Positions 42,029-49,921 of a DNA stretch of 64,000 nucleotides are shown here, piece after piece (the stretch's first letter is position 1; the number at the start of each line of letters is the position of its first letter). The translations under genes and the position numbers were made by a program. The stretch is from DASPNH01 sp035626675 (GTDB lineage: Bacteria > Desulfobacterota > Binatia > UBA1149 > CAITLU01). The stretch is from assembly GCA_035626675.1 (NCBI GenBank), contig DASPNH010000202.1, positions 1 through 64,000 on the forward strand, in the 5' to 3' direction. Below the pieces are notes generated by a model. The model had not been told where the DNA came from. It searched no databases and worked only from the letters and a program-made list of their open reading frames with translations.

Positions 42029-43236
42029 TGTGGTGGGACACGCTCCTGCTGGCGCTGCGTCAGATCCGCCGCAACGCGCTGCGCTCGTTCCTGACCGTGC
42101 TCGGCATCGTCATCGGGGTTGCCGCCGTCATCACGATGGTGACGGTGGGCGGCGGCGCCACCGCCAAGATCAGCGCCGACATCTCCAGCCTGGGCAGCAA
42201 CATCCTGTACGTCTCGCCGGGGCAGGGACGCGGGCCGGGACGCGGCTCGTCCAATTCCAGGCCGTTCACCGAGCGTGACGTCGAGGCGCTGGCCGAACAG
42301 ATCGGCTCGCTGGCCGCGGTCGCCCCGACTTCCAGCAGCGCAGCGGTGGTCGTGTATGGCAACGCCAACCGCAACACGACCATCGTCGGCACCACCAACG
42401 ACTACTTCGTCGCGCGCGCTTGGCCGCTGGCATCGGGCCGCCTGTTCAACGAAGCCGAGCTGCGCTCGGGCAAGGCGGTCTGCGTGATCGGGCAGACCGT
42501 GCGACAGGAGCTGTTCGGCGGCATCGATCCGGTAGGCGAGCTGATCCGGGCCGGCAAGGTCACGTGCCAGGTGATCGGCTTGCTGATCGCCAAGGGCCAG
42601 TCCGGCATGGGCAGCGATCAGGACGACACCGTCATCATGCCGCTGCACACGCTGCAGCGCCGGCTGACCGGCAACCAGGATGTCTCCTCGATGCTGGTCT
42701 CGGTCAGTGACGAGAGCTCCACCGACAAGGCGGCGCGCGACATCCGCATGCTGATGCGCGAGCGGCGCCATCTTTCGGCCGGCGACGAGGACGACTTCAG
42801 CGTCTTCGACATGAAGGAGATCGCGGCCACGCTGACCGGCACGACGCGGGTGTTGACCACGCTGCTCGGCGCGGTGGCCGCCGTCAGCCTGCTGGTGGGC
42901 GGCATCGGCATCATGAACATCATGCTGGTGTCGGTCACCGAGCGCACGCGCGAGATCGGCACGCGCCTGGCCGTCGGCGCGCTCGAAGGCGAGGTGCTGC
43001 TGCAGTTCCTGGTCGAAGCCGTCGTACTTTCGCTGATCGGCGGCTTGATCGGAATTGCCCTTGCCATCGGCGCTGCCGTCGCGATCACGCGCGGGATGGA
43101 GATCCCCTTCCTGCTCGACCCGGGCATCGTGGCGCTGGCGTTCCTGTTCTCGGGCGCCATCGGCGTGATCTTCGGATTCTTTCCGGCCCGCCGTGCGGCG
43201 CGGCTCGATCCCATCGAGGCGCTGCGACATGAGTAG
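42028..43236 (+). CDS. MacB-type ABC transporter permease
   Basis: 402 residues. The start overlaps the ATPase stop by one base (TGATG). Layout of a MacB/FtsX permease: helix 1 (ALRSFLTVLGIVIGVAAVIT), a large periplasmic domain (residues about 40-270, starting ISSLGSNILYVSPGQG and including CVIGQTVRQELFGGIDPVGE), then three C-terminal helices. The first of these is LLGAVAAVSLLVGGIGIMNI, followed by the conserved MLVSVTERTREIGTRLAVGA. The end FFPARRAARLDPIEALRHE is the canonical MacB tail. It works as a mechanotransducer that drives periplasmic substrates (lipopeptides, macrolides, siderophores in relatives) into the channel; substrate unknown here. Confidence 0.92.
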   Translation: MWWDTLLLALRQIRRNALRSFLTVLGIVIGVAAVITMVTVGGGATAKISADISSLGSNILYVSPGQGRGPGRGSSNSRPFTERDVEALAEQIGSLAAVAPTSSSAAVVVYGNANRNTTIVGTTNDYFVARAWPLASGRLFNEAELRSGKAVCVIGQTVRQELFGGIDPVGELIRAGKVTCQVIGLLIAKGQSGMGSDQDDTVIMPLHTLQRRLTGNQDVSSMLVSVSDESSTDKAARDIRMLMRERRHLSAGDEDDFSVFDMKEIAATLTGTTRVLTTLLGAVAAVSLLVGGIGIMNIMLVSVTERTREIGTRLAVGALEGEVLLQFLVEAVVLSLIGGLIGIALAIGAAVAITRGMEIPFLLDPGIVALAFLFSGAIGVIFGFFPARRAARLDPIEALRHE

Positions 43237-43347
43237 CGGCGTACCTGACCCGCTGTGTGCGACGCGCGCGATATGCAGCATGAGTAGCCGCTTCGTACCC
43301 CACGCAACTGCGAGTGCGGCGGCGGCGATCCATCGGAGCGCCGCCGC

Positions 43348-44892
43348 ATGAGCAGGCGCCTGGCATGTCTTGCCGCACTGTGCGCGCTGGCGGCCGGCTG
43401 CTTCAAGGTCGGTCCCGACTATCGCGAGCCTCTGGTGCCTGCACTGTCGCGATGGAACGCGCCGCTGGAGCGCGGGCTCGAGCCGGGAGCGCGGGATCTC
43501 GCGCACTGGTGGCGTCTTCTCGGCGACCCGATGCTCGACTCGCTGATCGAGCGAGCGATCGCTCGCAACACCGACATCGCGCGTGCGACGGCAGCCGCGC
43601 TCGAGGCTCGTGCGCGGCGCACCGGCTCGATCGCATCGCTCTTTCCCGCCGCCGACGTCGATGCCGGCTACCGCAGGCAGAAGCGCACGGGCAGCTTCGG
43701 ATCGTTCAGCAACGCGGACGACGGCAGCGGATCGACCGGCGGCGGCAGCACGGGAGCGACGAACGCCTGGTCGGCGGGCTTCGATGCGAGCTGGGAGATC
43801 GATCTGTTCGGCGGCGTGCGTCGCGGCATCGAGGAGAGCCAGGCGACGCTGGAGGCCGCGCGCGCGGATCTGCGCGACGTCCTGGTGACGGTGCTGGCCG
43901 AGGTCGCACGCAACTACGTCGAGCTGCGCTCGCTGCAGGAACGAATCGCCATCGCCCACGCCAACGCGGAGAGCCAGGGCGAGACGCTGCAGCTGACGCG
44001 CTGGCGTTTCGAGGCAGGACTGGTCGGCGATCTGGACGTGCAGCAGGCGACGTATCAGCTCTCGCAAACGCGGGCCGGCATCCCGACGCTGGAGAGCGAG
44101 CTCGCGCAGATCGGTCATCGCCTTGCCGTGCTGCTCGGAGCTCCGGCCGGATCGCTCGATGCCGAGCTCGCCCCGCGCGGCCCGGTGCCCGAACCGCCTG
44201 CGCGCGTCGCCGTCGGAGTTCCGGCCGATCTGCTGCGCCGCCGCCCGGATGTTGCGGCGGCCGAGCGCCGGCTCGCCTCGGCGACCGCGGCCATCGGCGT
44301 GGCCACGGCCGACCTGTATCCGAAGCTGTCGCTGACCGGATCGCTCGAGCTGTCGGCGACGTCGCTGAGCGGGCTCGACGACGACAGCGCCCGCGGCTAC
44401 GGCATCGGCCCGAGCCTGCGCTGGAATCTCTTCGATGCCGGTCGCATCCGGGCCGAGATCGCCGCGCGCTCGGCGCAGGCCGATCAGGCGCTGGCTGACT
44501 ACGAGGCGGCCGTGCTGGCCGCGTACGAGGAAGCCGAGAACGCGCTCGTCGCATTCGCACGCGAGCAGGTCCGCCGCGATCGCCTGGCGCACGCGGTCGG
44601 TGCTGCGCGCGACGCGGAAAGGCTCGCGCGCTTCCAGTACGAGAACGGCGTGATCGACTTCCAGTCGGTGCTCGAGGCGCAGCGCGCGCGGCTCGGGCTG
44701 GAAGAGTCGCTGGCGATCAGCCACGCCGCCGTCACCACCAATCTGGTGGCGCTGTACAAGGCACTCGGCGGCGGATGGGAACGCGTCCAGCCGCCGCCGG
44801 TGACATCGCCCGTCGTGCAGGAGGACGCACCACGCGCGCGCGATGCGCCGTCGTCGCCTGGCGCGGGAGAAGTCAGTACACGAACGGAATGA
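43348..44892 (+). CDS. Outer-membrane efflux lipoprotein, NodT/OprM family
   Basis: 514 residues. Lipoprotein signal LACLAALCALAAGC (Cys18) followed by FKVGPDYREPLVPALSRW, the NodT-family start. Two repeats of the TolC-type helical barrel: first AHWWRLLGDPMLDSLIERAI to GVRRGIEESQATLEAARADL, and second RRRPDVAAAERRLASATAAI to FQYENGVIDFQSVLEAQRAR. It is the outer-membrane duct for the MacAB genes upstream (112 bp gap). The last 60 residues are Pro/Ala/Arg-rich. The 3' end overlaps the convergent sterol reductase-like gene by 20 bp. In the gap, GTACCTGACCC (about 43240-43251) matches half of the palindrome at 38238. Confidence 0.9.
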   Translation: MSRRLACLAALCALAAGCFKVGPDYREPLVPALSRWNAPLERGLEPGARDLAHWWRLLGDPMLDSLIERAIARNTDIARATAAALEARARRTGSIASLFPAADVDAGYRRQKRTGSFGSFSNADDGSGSTGGGSTGATNAWSAGFDASWEIDLFGGVRRGIEESQATLEAARADLRDVLVTVLAEVARNYVELRSLQERIAIAHANAESQGETLQLTRWRFEAGLVGDLDVQQATYQLSQTRAGIPTLESELAQIGHRLAVLLGAPAGSLDAELAPRGPVPEPPARVAVGVPADLLRRRPDVAAAERRLASATAAIGVATADLYPKLSLTGSLELSATSLSGLDDDSARGYGIGPSLRWNLFDAGRIRAEIAARSAQADQALADYEAAVLAAYEEAENALVAFAREQVRRDRLAHAVGAARDAERLARFQYENGVIDFQSVLEAQRARLGLEESLAISHAAVTTNLVALYKALGGGWERVQPPPVTSPVVQEDAPRARDAPSSPGAGEVSTRTE

Positions 44893-45949
44893 TGCGCCAC
44901 GGCACGCGGCGGCAGTACTCCTGCCACAGCTCCCCGTAGCGCTCGGCGCAGCGACGGTCGTCGTCGGCCTGGCGCGGAAACAGCAGCGCCACGTAGTAGA
45001 GCGGATAGAGCCACGGCGCCAGGACGCCGGGATGCCCGAGGCTCAGCGTCAACCCGCACGCCATCAGGATCTCGCCCAGATAGTTGATGTGACGCGAGAG
45101 TCCCCAGAAACCGCCCGTCAGCACGTGGCGGCCGCCGTCGCTCAGAGGCCGCGGATCCAGAACGCCGAAGGCCTTGGCCTGCGGGTCACGCTTGAACTGG
45201 AACTTCTGGAGATTGGCGCCGCGCGACAGCACCCAGCCGCCGAAGAACATCAGCGCACACAGCGCCAGAGCCAGTGCCGAAGTGTGAGGATTCGGCAGTT
45301 CGGCCACTGCCCACAACCCGATGCAGTAGAAGAACGGATAGAAGACCAGGCATCCCCACCCCAGCTTGAATCCCACGCGCTCGGCCATGAAGTCGTAGGT
45401 GTAAAGATGCACCTCTTCGAAGTTCAGGTACTCGACCACGAAGAAGCTGAACATCGCTGCGTACAGGAAGACGCCGGGAGAAGGGTCGTTCGGATGCAGC
45501 GCTACGTGATGCGCCGTGAACGACAGGATGTTGAGCTCGAGCATGACGGCGCCGATCAGGTAGAGAACCATCTTGGCGTCGAGCAGTCCGCCGGCCGTCT
45601 GCGGATTCTCCCAGCGGCCCAGGTAGAGCTCTTCGAGAAGGCTCTTGCCCGCCACCTTGGGCGCCGGCAGCACGATGGCCAGCGTGAATACCAGGCCGAG
45701 AGCGCACGCGCCTGCGGCCATGTCCCAGCGGTGAACGTAGAAGGCGTCCCACGCCAGCACACCCAGCTGACAGGCAAGCGCCCACGCGGCGATGGTGATG
45801 ACGAGGACGCGAAGACCGTTGAGGCGGTAGCGCAGGCGCTCGCCCGTGACTTTGTCGACGACATAGCCGGTCACCCAGCGGCCCGGCACGATGAGGTGCA
45901 GCCCGAGGATGAAGGCGTAGATCAGCAGCGGCCAGAGGAATGCAGGCAC
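44873..45949 (-). CDS. ERG4/ERG24-family sterol reductase
   Basis: 358 residues with 8-10 membrane segments. The start is a GTG at 45949 behind a strong GGGAGGGAG. The C-terminal third matches delta14-, delta7- and delta24-sterol reductases: GANLQKFQFKRDP, then GGFWGLSRHINYLGEILMAC (about 279), and the ending DDDRRCAERYGELWQEYCRR followed by VPWRIIPFVY, the conserved NADPH-site tail. Mid-protein YDFMAERVGFKLGWGCLVFY is the other conserved block. It reduces a sterol double bond with NADPH in the membrane. Relatives occur in few bacteria; an isoprenylcysteine-methyltransferase-like fold is the main alternative, but the long match to the sterol tail argues against it. Which bond it reduces is unknown. 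Confidence 0.82.
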   Translation of the reverse strand: MPAFLWPLLIYAFILGLHLIVPGRWVTGYVVDKVTGERLRYRLNGLRVLVITIAAWALACQLGVLAWDAFYVHRWDMAAGACALGLVFTLAIVLPAPKVAGKSLLEELYLGRWENPQTAGGLLDAKMVLYLIGAVMLELNILSFTAHHVALHPNDPSPGVFLYAAMFSFFVVEYLNFEEVHLYTYDFMAERVGFKLGWGCLVFYPFFYCIGLWAVAELPNPHTSALALALCALMFFGGWVLSRGANLQKFQFKRDPQAKAFGVLDPRPLSDGGRHVLTGGFWGLSRHINYLGEILMACGLTLSLGHPGVLAPWLYPLYYVALLFPRQADDDRRCAERYGELWQEYCRRVPWRIIPFVY

Positions 45950-46204
45950 GTGTCTCCCTCCCTCATGGGTGGTGCATCACGGATTCGTTCCGCTACCGGG
46001 GTTGCATCTATGCCGTCGGTGCCGATGTTTCCAGGCGGACCGGCGGCGTTTCGCGATCACGGCGACGGGCGCGCAATCACCCAAATGCCATGGCGTGACT
46101 ACCCCGTTTCCATTATCGTTTTGAATGTCTGGCCCCTCATGACGTCGGTTGAGGCGAGGGACCTGATCCTTAGCGGGACGAGAAGGCCTCGACGAGGAAG
46201 AGAA

Positions 46205-46540
46205 ATGAAGAAGTTCGGCATGATGTTGGCGGCAGTTGCGACGGCGCTGATGCTGTCGGCCTCGGCGGCAGACGCCGGCGGCTGGCGCGGCGGCCATCGC
46301 GGCCACTGGGGAGGCGGTCATCACTGGGGCGGCCACCGAGGCCACCACGGCGCGGCGATTGCCCTCGGCATCACCGGCGCATTCCTGGGCGGCGCGGCGC
46401 TGGCACATTCGTACGCGTATCCGCGTCCGTATTACGGCTACGGCTACGGCCCGGGCTACTACAGCTACGGTCCGCGCTACTACTACCCGGCCCCGGTTCG
46501 TCGCTACTACTACCCGCCCCCGGGGTACTACCCGTACTGA
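46205..46540 (+). CDS. Small exported Gly/His/Tyr-rich protein
   Basis: 111 residues. Signal peptide MMLAAVATALMLSASAADAG. Then a Gly-His-Trp stretch (GGWRGGHRGHWGGGHHWGGH) that could bind metal ions, a short hydrophobic segment (AAIALGITGAFLGGAALAHS, possible membrane or glycine-zipper-like), and a Tyr/Pro/Gly tail (YPRPYYGYGYGPGYYSYGPR). GAGGAAGAG lies just before the ATG. Function unknown; such proteins are common in proteobacteria near the envelope. It ends at the terminator 46571-46605. Confidence 0.7.
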   Translation: MKKFGMMLAAVATALMLSASAADAGGWRGGHRGHWGGGHHWGGHRGHHGAAIALGITGAFLGGAALAHSYAYPRPYYGYGYGPGYYSYGPRYYYPAPVRRYYYPPPGYYPY

Positions 46541-46570
46541 TCTCGAGGGCATGCCCTTCGAGCGCTCGCA

Positions 46571-46605
46571 TCGCCCGCGACGGAAGCTCCGTCGCGGGCG
46601 ATTTC
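46571..46605 (+). terminator. Hairpin terminator after the Gly/His/Tyr-rich gene
   Basis: A 14-bp perfect stem (46571-46584 with 46588-46601, TCGCCCGCGACGGA and complement) with loop AGC, followed by a short TTTCGTT. The T run is weak, but stem and position, 30 bp after the stop codon, fit a terminator. Confidence 0.7.
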
Positions 46606-46640
46606 GTTCCAGGCCCCTGCGATTTCGTTTCAGGCCCCTG
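46600..46640. repeat. Two 20-bp direct repeats
   Basis: GATTTCGTTCCAGGCCCCTG at 46600-46619 and the same with one change (GTTTC) at 46621-46640, period 21 bp. They start inside the terminator above. No coding content is seen. Confidence 0.75.
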
Positions 46641-46736
46641 AGATGTCATTGGCGCCGCGCAGCATCGGACCTTTGGCGCGGCGCGACAAGAATCTTCTTC
46701 TTGCCACAGCCCGTTTCTCGACATTATTCTCGCGGC

Positions 46737-46871
46737 AAGAGCGCGAGGCCCGACAGTGAGCGAGGCGCGCGCGATTAGCGCCCCGACGTTTCGGGCAAAT
46801 GCCATAGCCCGCATTACGAGAGCGCGTCCTTTGCGCCCGGCTGTCGATCTTGCAGCCGGGCGCAATTTTTT
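46737..46871 (+). ncRNA. Candidate small RNA with its own promoter and terminator
   Basis: A stretch without a credible ORF runs from a possible promoter (TTGCCA at 46701-46706, 18-bp spacer, TATTCT at 46725-46730) to a textbook intrinsic terminator at 46831-46871. The predicted transcript is about 135 nt. It contains short complementary pairs such as GGGC and GCCC in the middle. It does not match 6S, 4.5S, tmRNA or RNase P signatures that I can recall. The opposite-strand gene starts at 47003 and does not need this terminator, because the T run is on the plus strand. Confidence 0.35.
46831..46871 (+). terminator. Strong Rho-independent terminator without an obvious upstream gene
   Basis: A 13-bp perfect stem (46831-46843 with 46853-46865, TTGCGCCCGGCTG and complement), a 9-nt loop, and six T (46866-46871). 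The nearest plus-strand gene ends at 46540 and has its own hairpin at 46571, so this second terminator suggests a separate transcript. Confidence 0.8.
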
Positions 46872-47002
46872 GAGGGCAAGCGGCGGCCGGCGTTTTCCAA
46901 GCCGCGTTCTCGCAGCGCCACTGCACCACCGTACGTGCGCGCGCGTCGGAGGCGCGTCGCTTCTGATCCGGCCGCGCCACTCTCGTCTCGATCCATGCCC
47001 CT

Positions 47003-48538
47003 TCATTCGTCCAGCCAGCCCAGTCGCTGCAGCGTGCGGCGCAGGCGCTCGTCGTCCTTGGACAGCGGCGGCAGCCAGGCTCGAACCCGCTCTCGATCCC
47101 ACCAGCGGCCTTGTCCGTTGTCGGGGTCGGCAAACTCGTAGCGATACAGCGTCGCGCGCACGTGGCGCGGCGGGCGGTCGGGAAACGGGTTGTCGGCGAA
47201 CAGCGAGAGCGCGCCGGCATCGTCGTGCAGCAGCTTCCAGACCAGGTGCAGCGTCCAGGGATAGTCCTCGGCGCGGCTCATCGAGGCGAACCACATCTGC
47301 CAGTCCAGACGCGGCTGGTAGGGCGCGATCTGCACGGGCATCGCGTCGACCTCGACCGGAAGCGCGCGATAGCGGTACGGCTTCCACTGCGCCTGCTCGT
47401 CGGCGATCTCGGCATCGGTGCCTTCGAAGACGACGTTCATGCGAATGCGGCCGACGCTGCCGAAGGCCCCGTACGTGTTGACGATGGCCAGCGGATCGAA
47501 GGACGTGTTCATGACCTGGCTGGCCGACAGCAGATTGAACGCCGGTGGGATGCTGAGAACCGCAACCAGGATCGTCACCGCCACCGAAGTCCGCTGCATG
47601 CCGCGGCTGGGCACGGCCGCCGCACGCGCCGCGTGCGCCTTTGCGACCAGAGAGCGCGGAAGAACGCGCGACCAGAAGACGTCGTCGAAACACGCCAGCG
47701 CCGGCACGATCGTCAGCCAGTTCAGGAAGGAAAGGTTGCCGCTGGCAATCAACGCGAGCTGGAACGATACGATGATCAGGCCCGCCGCGTAGCGCGCCCG
47801 ACCCGGCCACAAGACCAGCCACGGCGCCGCCAGCTCGGCCACATGATTGAACGCGACGCCGGCGCGCAGCAGCGGCCGCGGCAGGAAGTGGAACCACCTG
47901 CTGAGAGGATTGGGGATCGGCTGGGTCTCGAAGTGGTAGTCGAGCGCGGTCAGATTGCGCCAGACCTCGTCGCCGCGAAGCTTGATCAGGCCCGCGCCGA
48001 GCATGATGCGGAAGATCAGCCACCGATACAGCGCAAGGATGGCGCGCGGCGGCTCGCGTTTCGGGAAGGGCCGGCCGTCGAGGAGCGGGCAAAGGAAGAT
48101 GGCCAGGAAGCCCGTCTCCAGCAGCTGGATCTCCCAGCCGTAGCCGTACCAGTCCTGCCCCACGCGCACGATGGACATGTAGAGCGCCCACAGCGCCGTC
48201 ATGACGACCGCGTTGGCGTAGCCGGCCGTCACCGCCAGCGACAGGGCAAGGCCCGTGTAGGCAACGGCCATCAGCGCGTTGTCGGAAGCGTCGATCCAGA
48301 ACAGCGACGGCAGACGTACCAGCGAGGCCCAGGTCGAGCCGAAGTGGTCGCGCACCGCGGCAAGGAAGCGCTCGACCGGCATCAATCCCTGCGAGCCGAT
48401 CAGCGGCAGCAGCTGGCGCGTCGCCGCCAGGAACGCGACCGCATAGACGGCTCCGAGCAGACGAAGGATGACGAAGCGAGTCAGCCACCAGGACGGCGGA
48501 TCAGCTCGCTTACTTCTTGTCGGTTGCGCGGTGCTCAT
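47003..48538 (-). CDS. Lipase maturation factor-like membrane protein (LMF1 family)
   Basis: 511 residues with several membrane spans in the first 330 residues. Family features: PSWWLTRFVILRLLGAVYAVAF at the start, LIGSQGLMPVERFLAAV, and the conserved AILALYRWLIFRIMLGAGLIKLRGDEVWRNLTALDYHFETQPIPNPLSRW-type block (residues 165-215, key residues G-L-I-K-x-R and H-F-E-T-Q-P). The C-terminal globular part has FEGTDAEIADEQAQWKPYRY, DWQMWFASM and VWKLLHDDAGALSLFADNPF. Vertebrate LMF1 assists lipase folding in the ER; the bacterial role is not established. It is divergent from the cyclic-nucleotide-binding gene. Confidence 0.85.
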   Translation of the reverse strand: MSTAQPTRSKRADPPSWWLTRFVILRLLGAVYAVAFLAATRQLLPLIGSQGLMPVERFLAAVRDHFGSTWASLVRLPSLFWIDASDNALMAVAYTGLALSLAVTAGYANAVVMTALWALYMSIVRVGQDWYGYGWEIQLLETGFLAIFLCPLLDGRPFPKREPPRAILALYRWLIFRIMLGAGLIKLRGDEVWRNLTALDYHFETQPIPNPLSRWFHFLPRPLLRAGVAFNHVAELAAPWLVLWPGRARYAAGLIIVSFQLALIASGNLSFLNWLTIVPALACFDDVFWSRVLPRSLVAKAHAARAAAVPSRGMQRTSVAVTILVAVLSIPPAFNLLSASQVMNTSFDPLAIVNTYGAFGSVGRIRMNVVFEGTDAEIADEQAQWKPYRYRALPVEVDAMPVQIAPYQPRLDWQMWFASMSRAEDYPWTLHLVWKLLHDDAGALSLFADNPFPDRPPRHVRATLYRYEFADPDNGQGRWWDRERVRAWLPPLSKDDERLRRTLQRLGWLDE

Positions 48539-48657
48539 CGGCTACCACTACGCCCGGCTTGTTGAGCGAACGCTCGATGCCACGTGGTGCCTCGCGCAAC
48601 TCTTGCTTGAGGTCTCAATACGAGACATACCGCTGCGGCAACTTACGGGGGATGCAG

Positions 48658-49029
48658 ATGGCCGGACCACTTTTGCGATTGGAGAAGCTCTTCGCGAGCT
48701 CGAAGCGCATCGAGTCTTTCACTGCCGGTAGCACCGTCTTTCAGCAGGGTGATCCCGGCGACTCCATGTACGTCGTGCTCGAGGGCACCGTCGACATCAT
48801 GCTCGGCGACAAGCTTCTGGATCTGTCGGGCCCTGGCGATCTCCTTGGCGAAATGTCTCTCATCGACAACAAGGCCCGCAGCGCGACCGCCGTGGCTCGC
48901 ACCGACGTCAAGCTGGCGCGCGTCGACGAAGGGGCGTTCCTGACGATGGTGCAGGAAACGCCGTTCTTCGCGCTGCACGTCATGCGGGTGCTGGTGGAGA
49001 GAATGCGGCGCTCGCGCGCCCGTCTCTAG
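48658..49029 (+). CDS. Cyclic nucleotide-binding domain protein
   Basis: 123 residues, a stand-alone cNMP domain. Pattern: FTAGSTVFQQGDPGDSMYVV with the beta-strand/turn signature G-D-P-G-D-x-M-Y-V-V, then LEGTVDIMLGDKLLDLSGPG, LLGEMSLIDNKARSATAVAR (the phosphate-binding cassette, G-E-M-S-L-I-x5-R-x-A) and a C-terminal helix. No DNA-binding or kinase domain is attached, so it is a sensor that must act on another protein. The ATG at 48658 lies 6 nt after GGGGG; an ATG at 48652 is in frame but too close. GTCTC, 5 bp, GAGAC lies 32 bp upstream (48612-48626). Confidence 0.82.
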   Translation: MAGPLLRLEKLFASSKRIESFTAGSTVFQQGDPGDSMYVVLEGTVDIMLGDKLLDLSGPGDLLGEMSLIDNKARSATAVARTDVKLARVDEGAFLTMVQETPFFALHVMRVLVERMRRSRARL

Positions 49030-49056
49030 CGCGCGCCTTCTCGCTCGCGTCTACGC

Positions 49057-49845
49057 TCAATCGTCGTTCTGCTCGCGCTCGCGCCGCTCCACCGCGGCCA
49101 GCGAGAGGATCTGGCGCGCCACTTCGTCCATCAACGCATCGCGCGTCTCCACGGTGTAGGCGGAAGCATCGATCGGCTCGCCGACGTGGACTTCGGCGGT
49201 ACAGCCCAGCTGCAGGCTGCGAAAGGTCTTGGGCGGCAGCACCTGGCGCGCGCCGCGGATGCCGATGGGCACGATCGTCGCGCCCGTCTCCAGCGCCAGC
49301 ATGAACCCGCCCTTCTTGAACGGTCCGAGCCGGCCGTCGCGCGAGCGCGTGCCTTCGGGCGCGACCCACAGGACGATGCCGCTCTCCATCTTGGCGCGGG
49401 CCTGGGCAAGATCGCGCAAGGCCTGCTCGCGGTTCTTGCGATCGATGGATGCGAACTCGCCCGCGCGCAGGCCACGTCCCCAGATCGGAATCGAGAACAG
49501 CTCCTTCTTCGTCAGCATCCGGATCGAGCCCGGCAGGGCCACGAAGATCAGCGGAATGTCGTAGAGGCTCGAGTGATTGCTCATGAGGATGGTCGGCTTG
49601 CCATCCTCGCCGAAACGCAGGCCGCGCGGATTGACCGCGCGGCAGCGGAGCTCGGCCAGGTCGATGAGGCGCTGCGACCACCAGCGCAGCCGGCGGTCGC
49701 CATCGGCTCGGCGGAACGTGCCGCGGTAGACTTCCCAGATCGTGGCGATGGAAATGCGCAGCGTCGCCGCAACGGTGCGCAGGAGAATCAACGCCGAGCG
49801 TGGTCCACCGGCTTTCTTCAAGGTTGATGCCCGGAAGGCTCGCAC
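49057..49845 (-). CDS. 1-acyl-glycerol-3-phosphate acyltransferase-like (PlsC) protein
   Basis: About 262 residues from a GTG at 49845 (a TTG at 49821 is an alternative; no ATG fits). Acyltransferase motifs: NHSSLYDIP (the NHx4D catalytic pair), FASIDRKNR (motif II), VAPEGTRSRDGRLGPFKKGG (motif III, E-G-T-R-S) and IVPIGIRG (motif IV). One N-terminal membrane segment (ALILLRTVAATLRISIATIW). It transfers an acyl chain to lysophosphatidic acid or a similar acceptor. It follows the alpha/beta hydrolase by 76 bp in the same direction and probably belongs to its transcript. Confidence 0.85.
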   Translation of the reverse strand: MRAFRASTLKKAGGPRSALILLRTVAATLRISIATIWEVYRGTFRRADGDRRLRWWSQRLIDLAELRCRAVNPRGLRFGEDGKPTILMSNHSSLYDIPLIFVALPGSIRMLTKKELFSIPIWGRGLRAGEFASIDRKNREQALRDLAQARAKMESGIVLWVAPEGTRSRDGRLGPFKKGGFMLALETGATIVPIGIRGARQVLPPKTFRSLQLGCTAEVHVGEPIDASAYTVETRDALMDEVARQILSLAAVERREREQNDD

Positions 49846-49921
49846 GCCGGCGCGCGAGCCGCGGGGCGAGCGTAGCACTTCTGGGAACGGGAGCGAGAGC
49901 CGGGGTGTTGCCGGACCGCGT

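Noticed and set aside
41530..44724. A 1064-codon open frame on the minus strand opposite the MacB/NodT genes
   Set aside because: It is the antisense shadow of three strongly supported genes in G+C-rich DNA; its translation is Arg/Ala/His-rich with no domain.
46371..48488. A 705-codon minus-strand frame across the small Tyr-rich gene and the LMF gene
   Set aside because: Crosses two terminators and a gene on each strand; the LMF frame explains the region.
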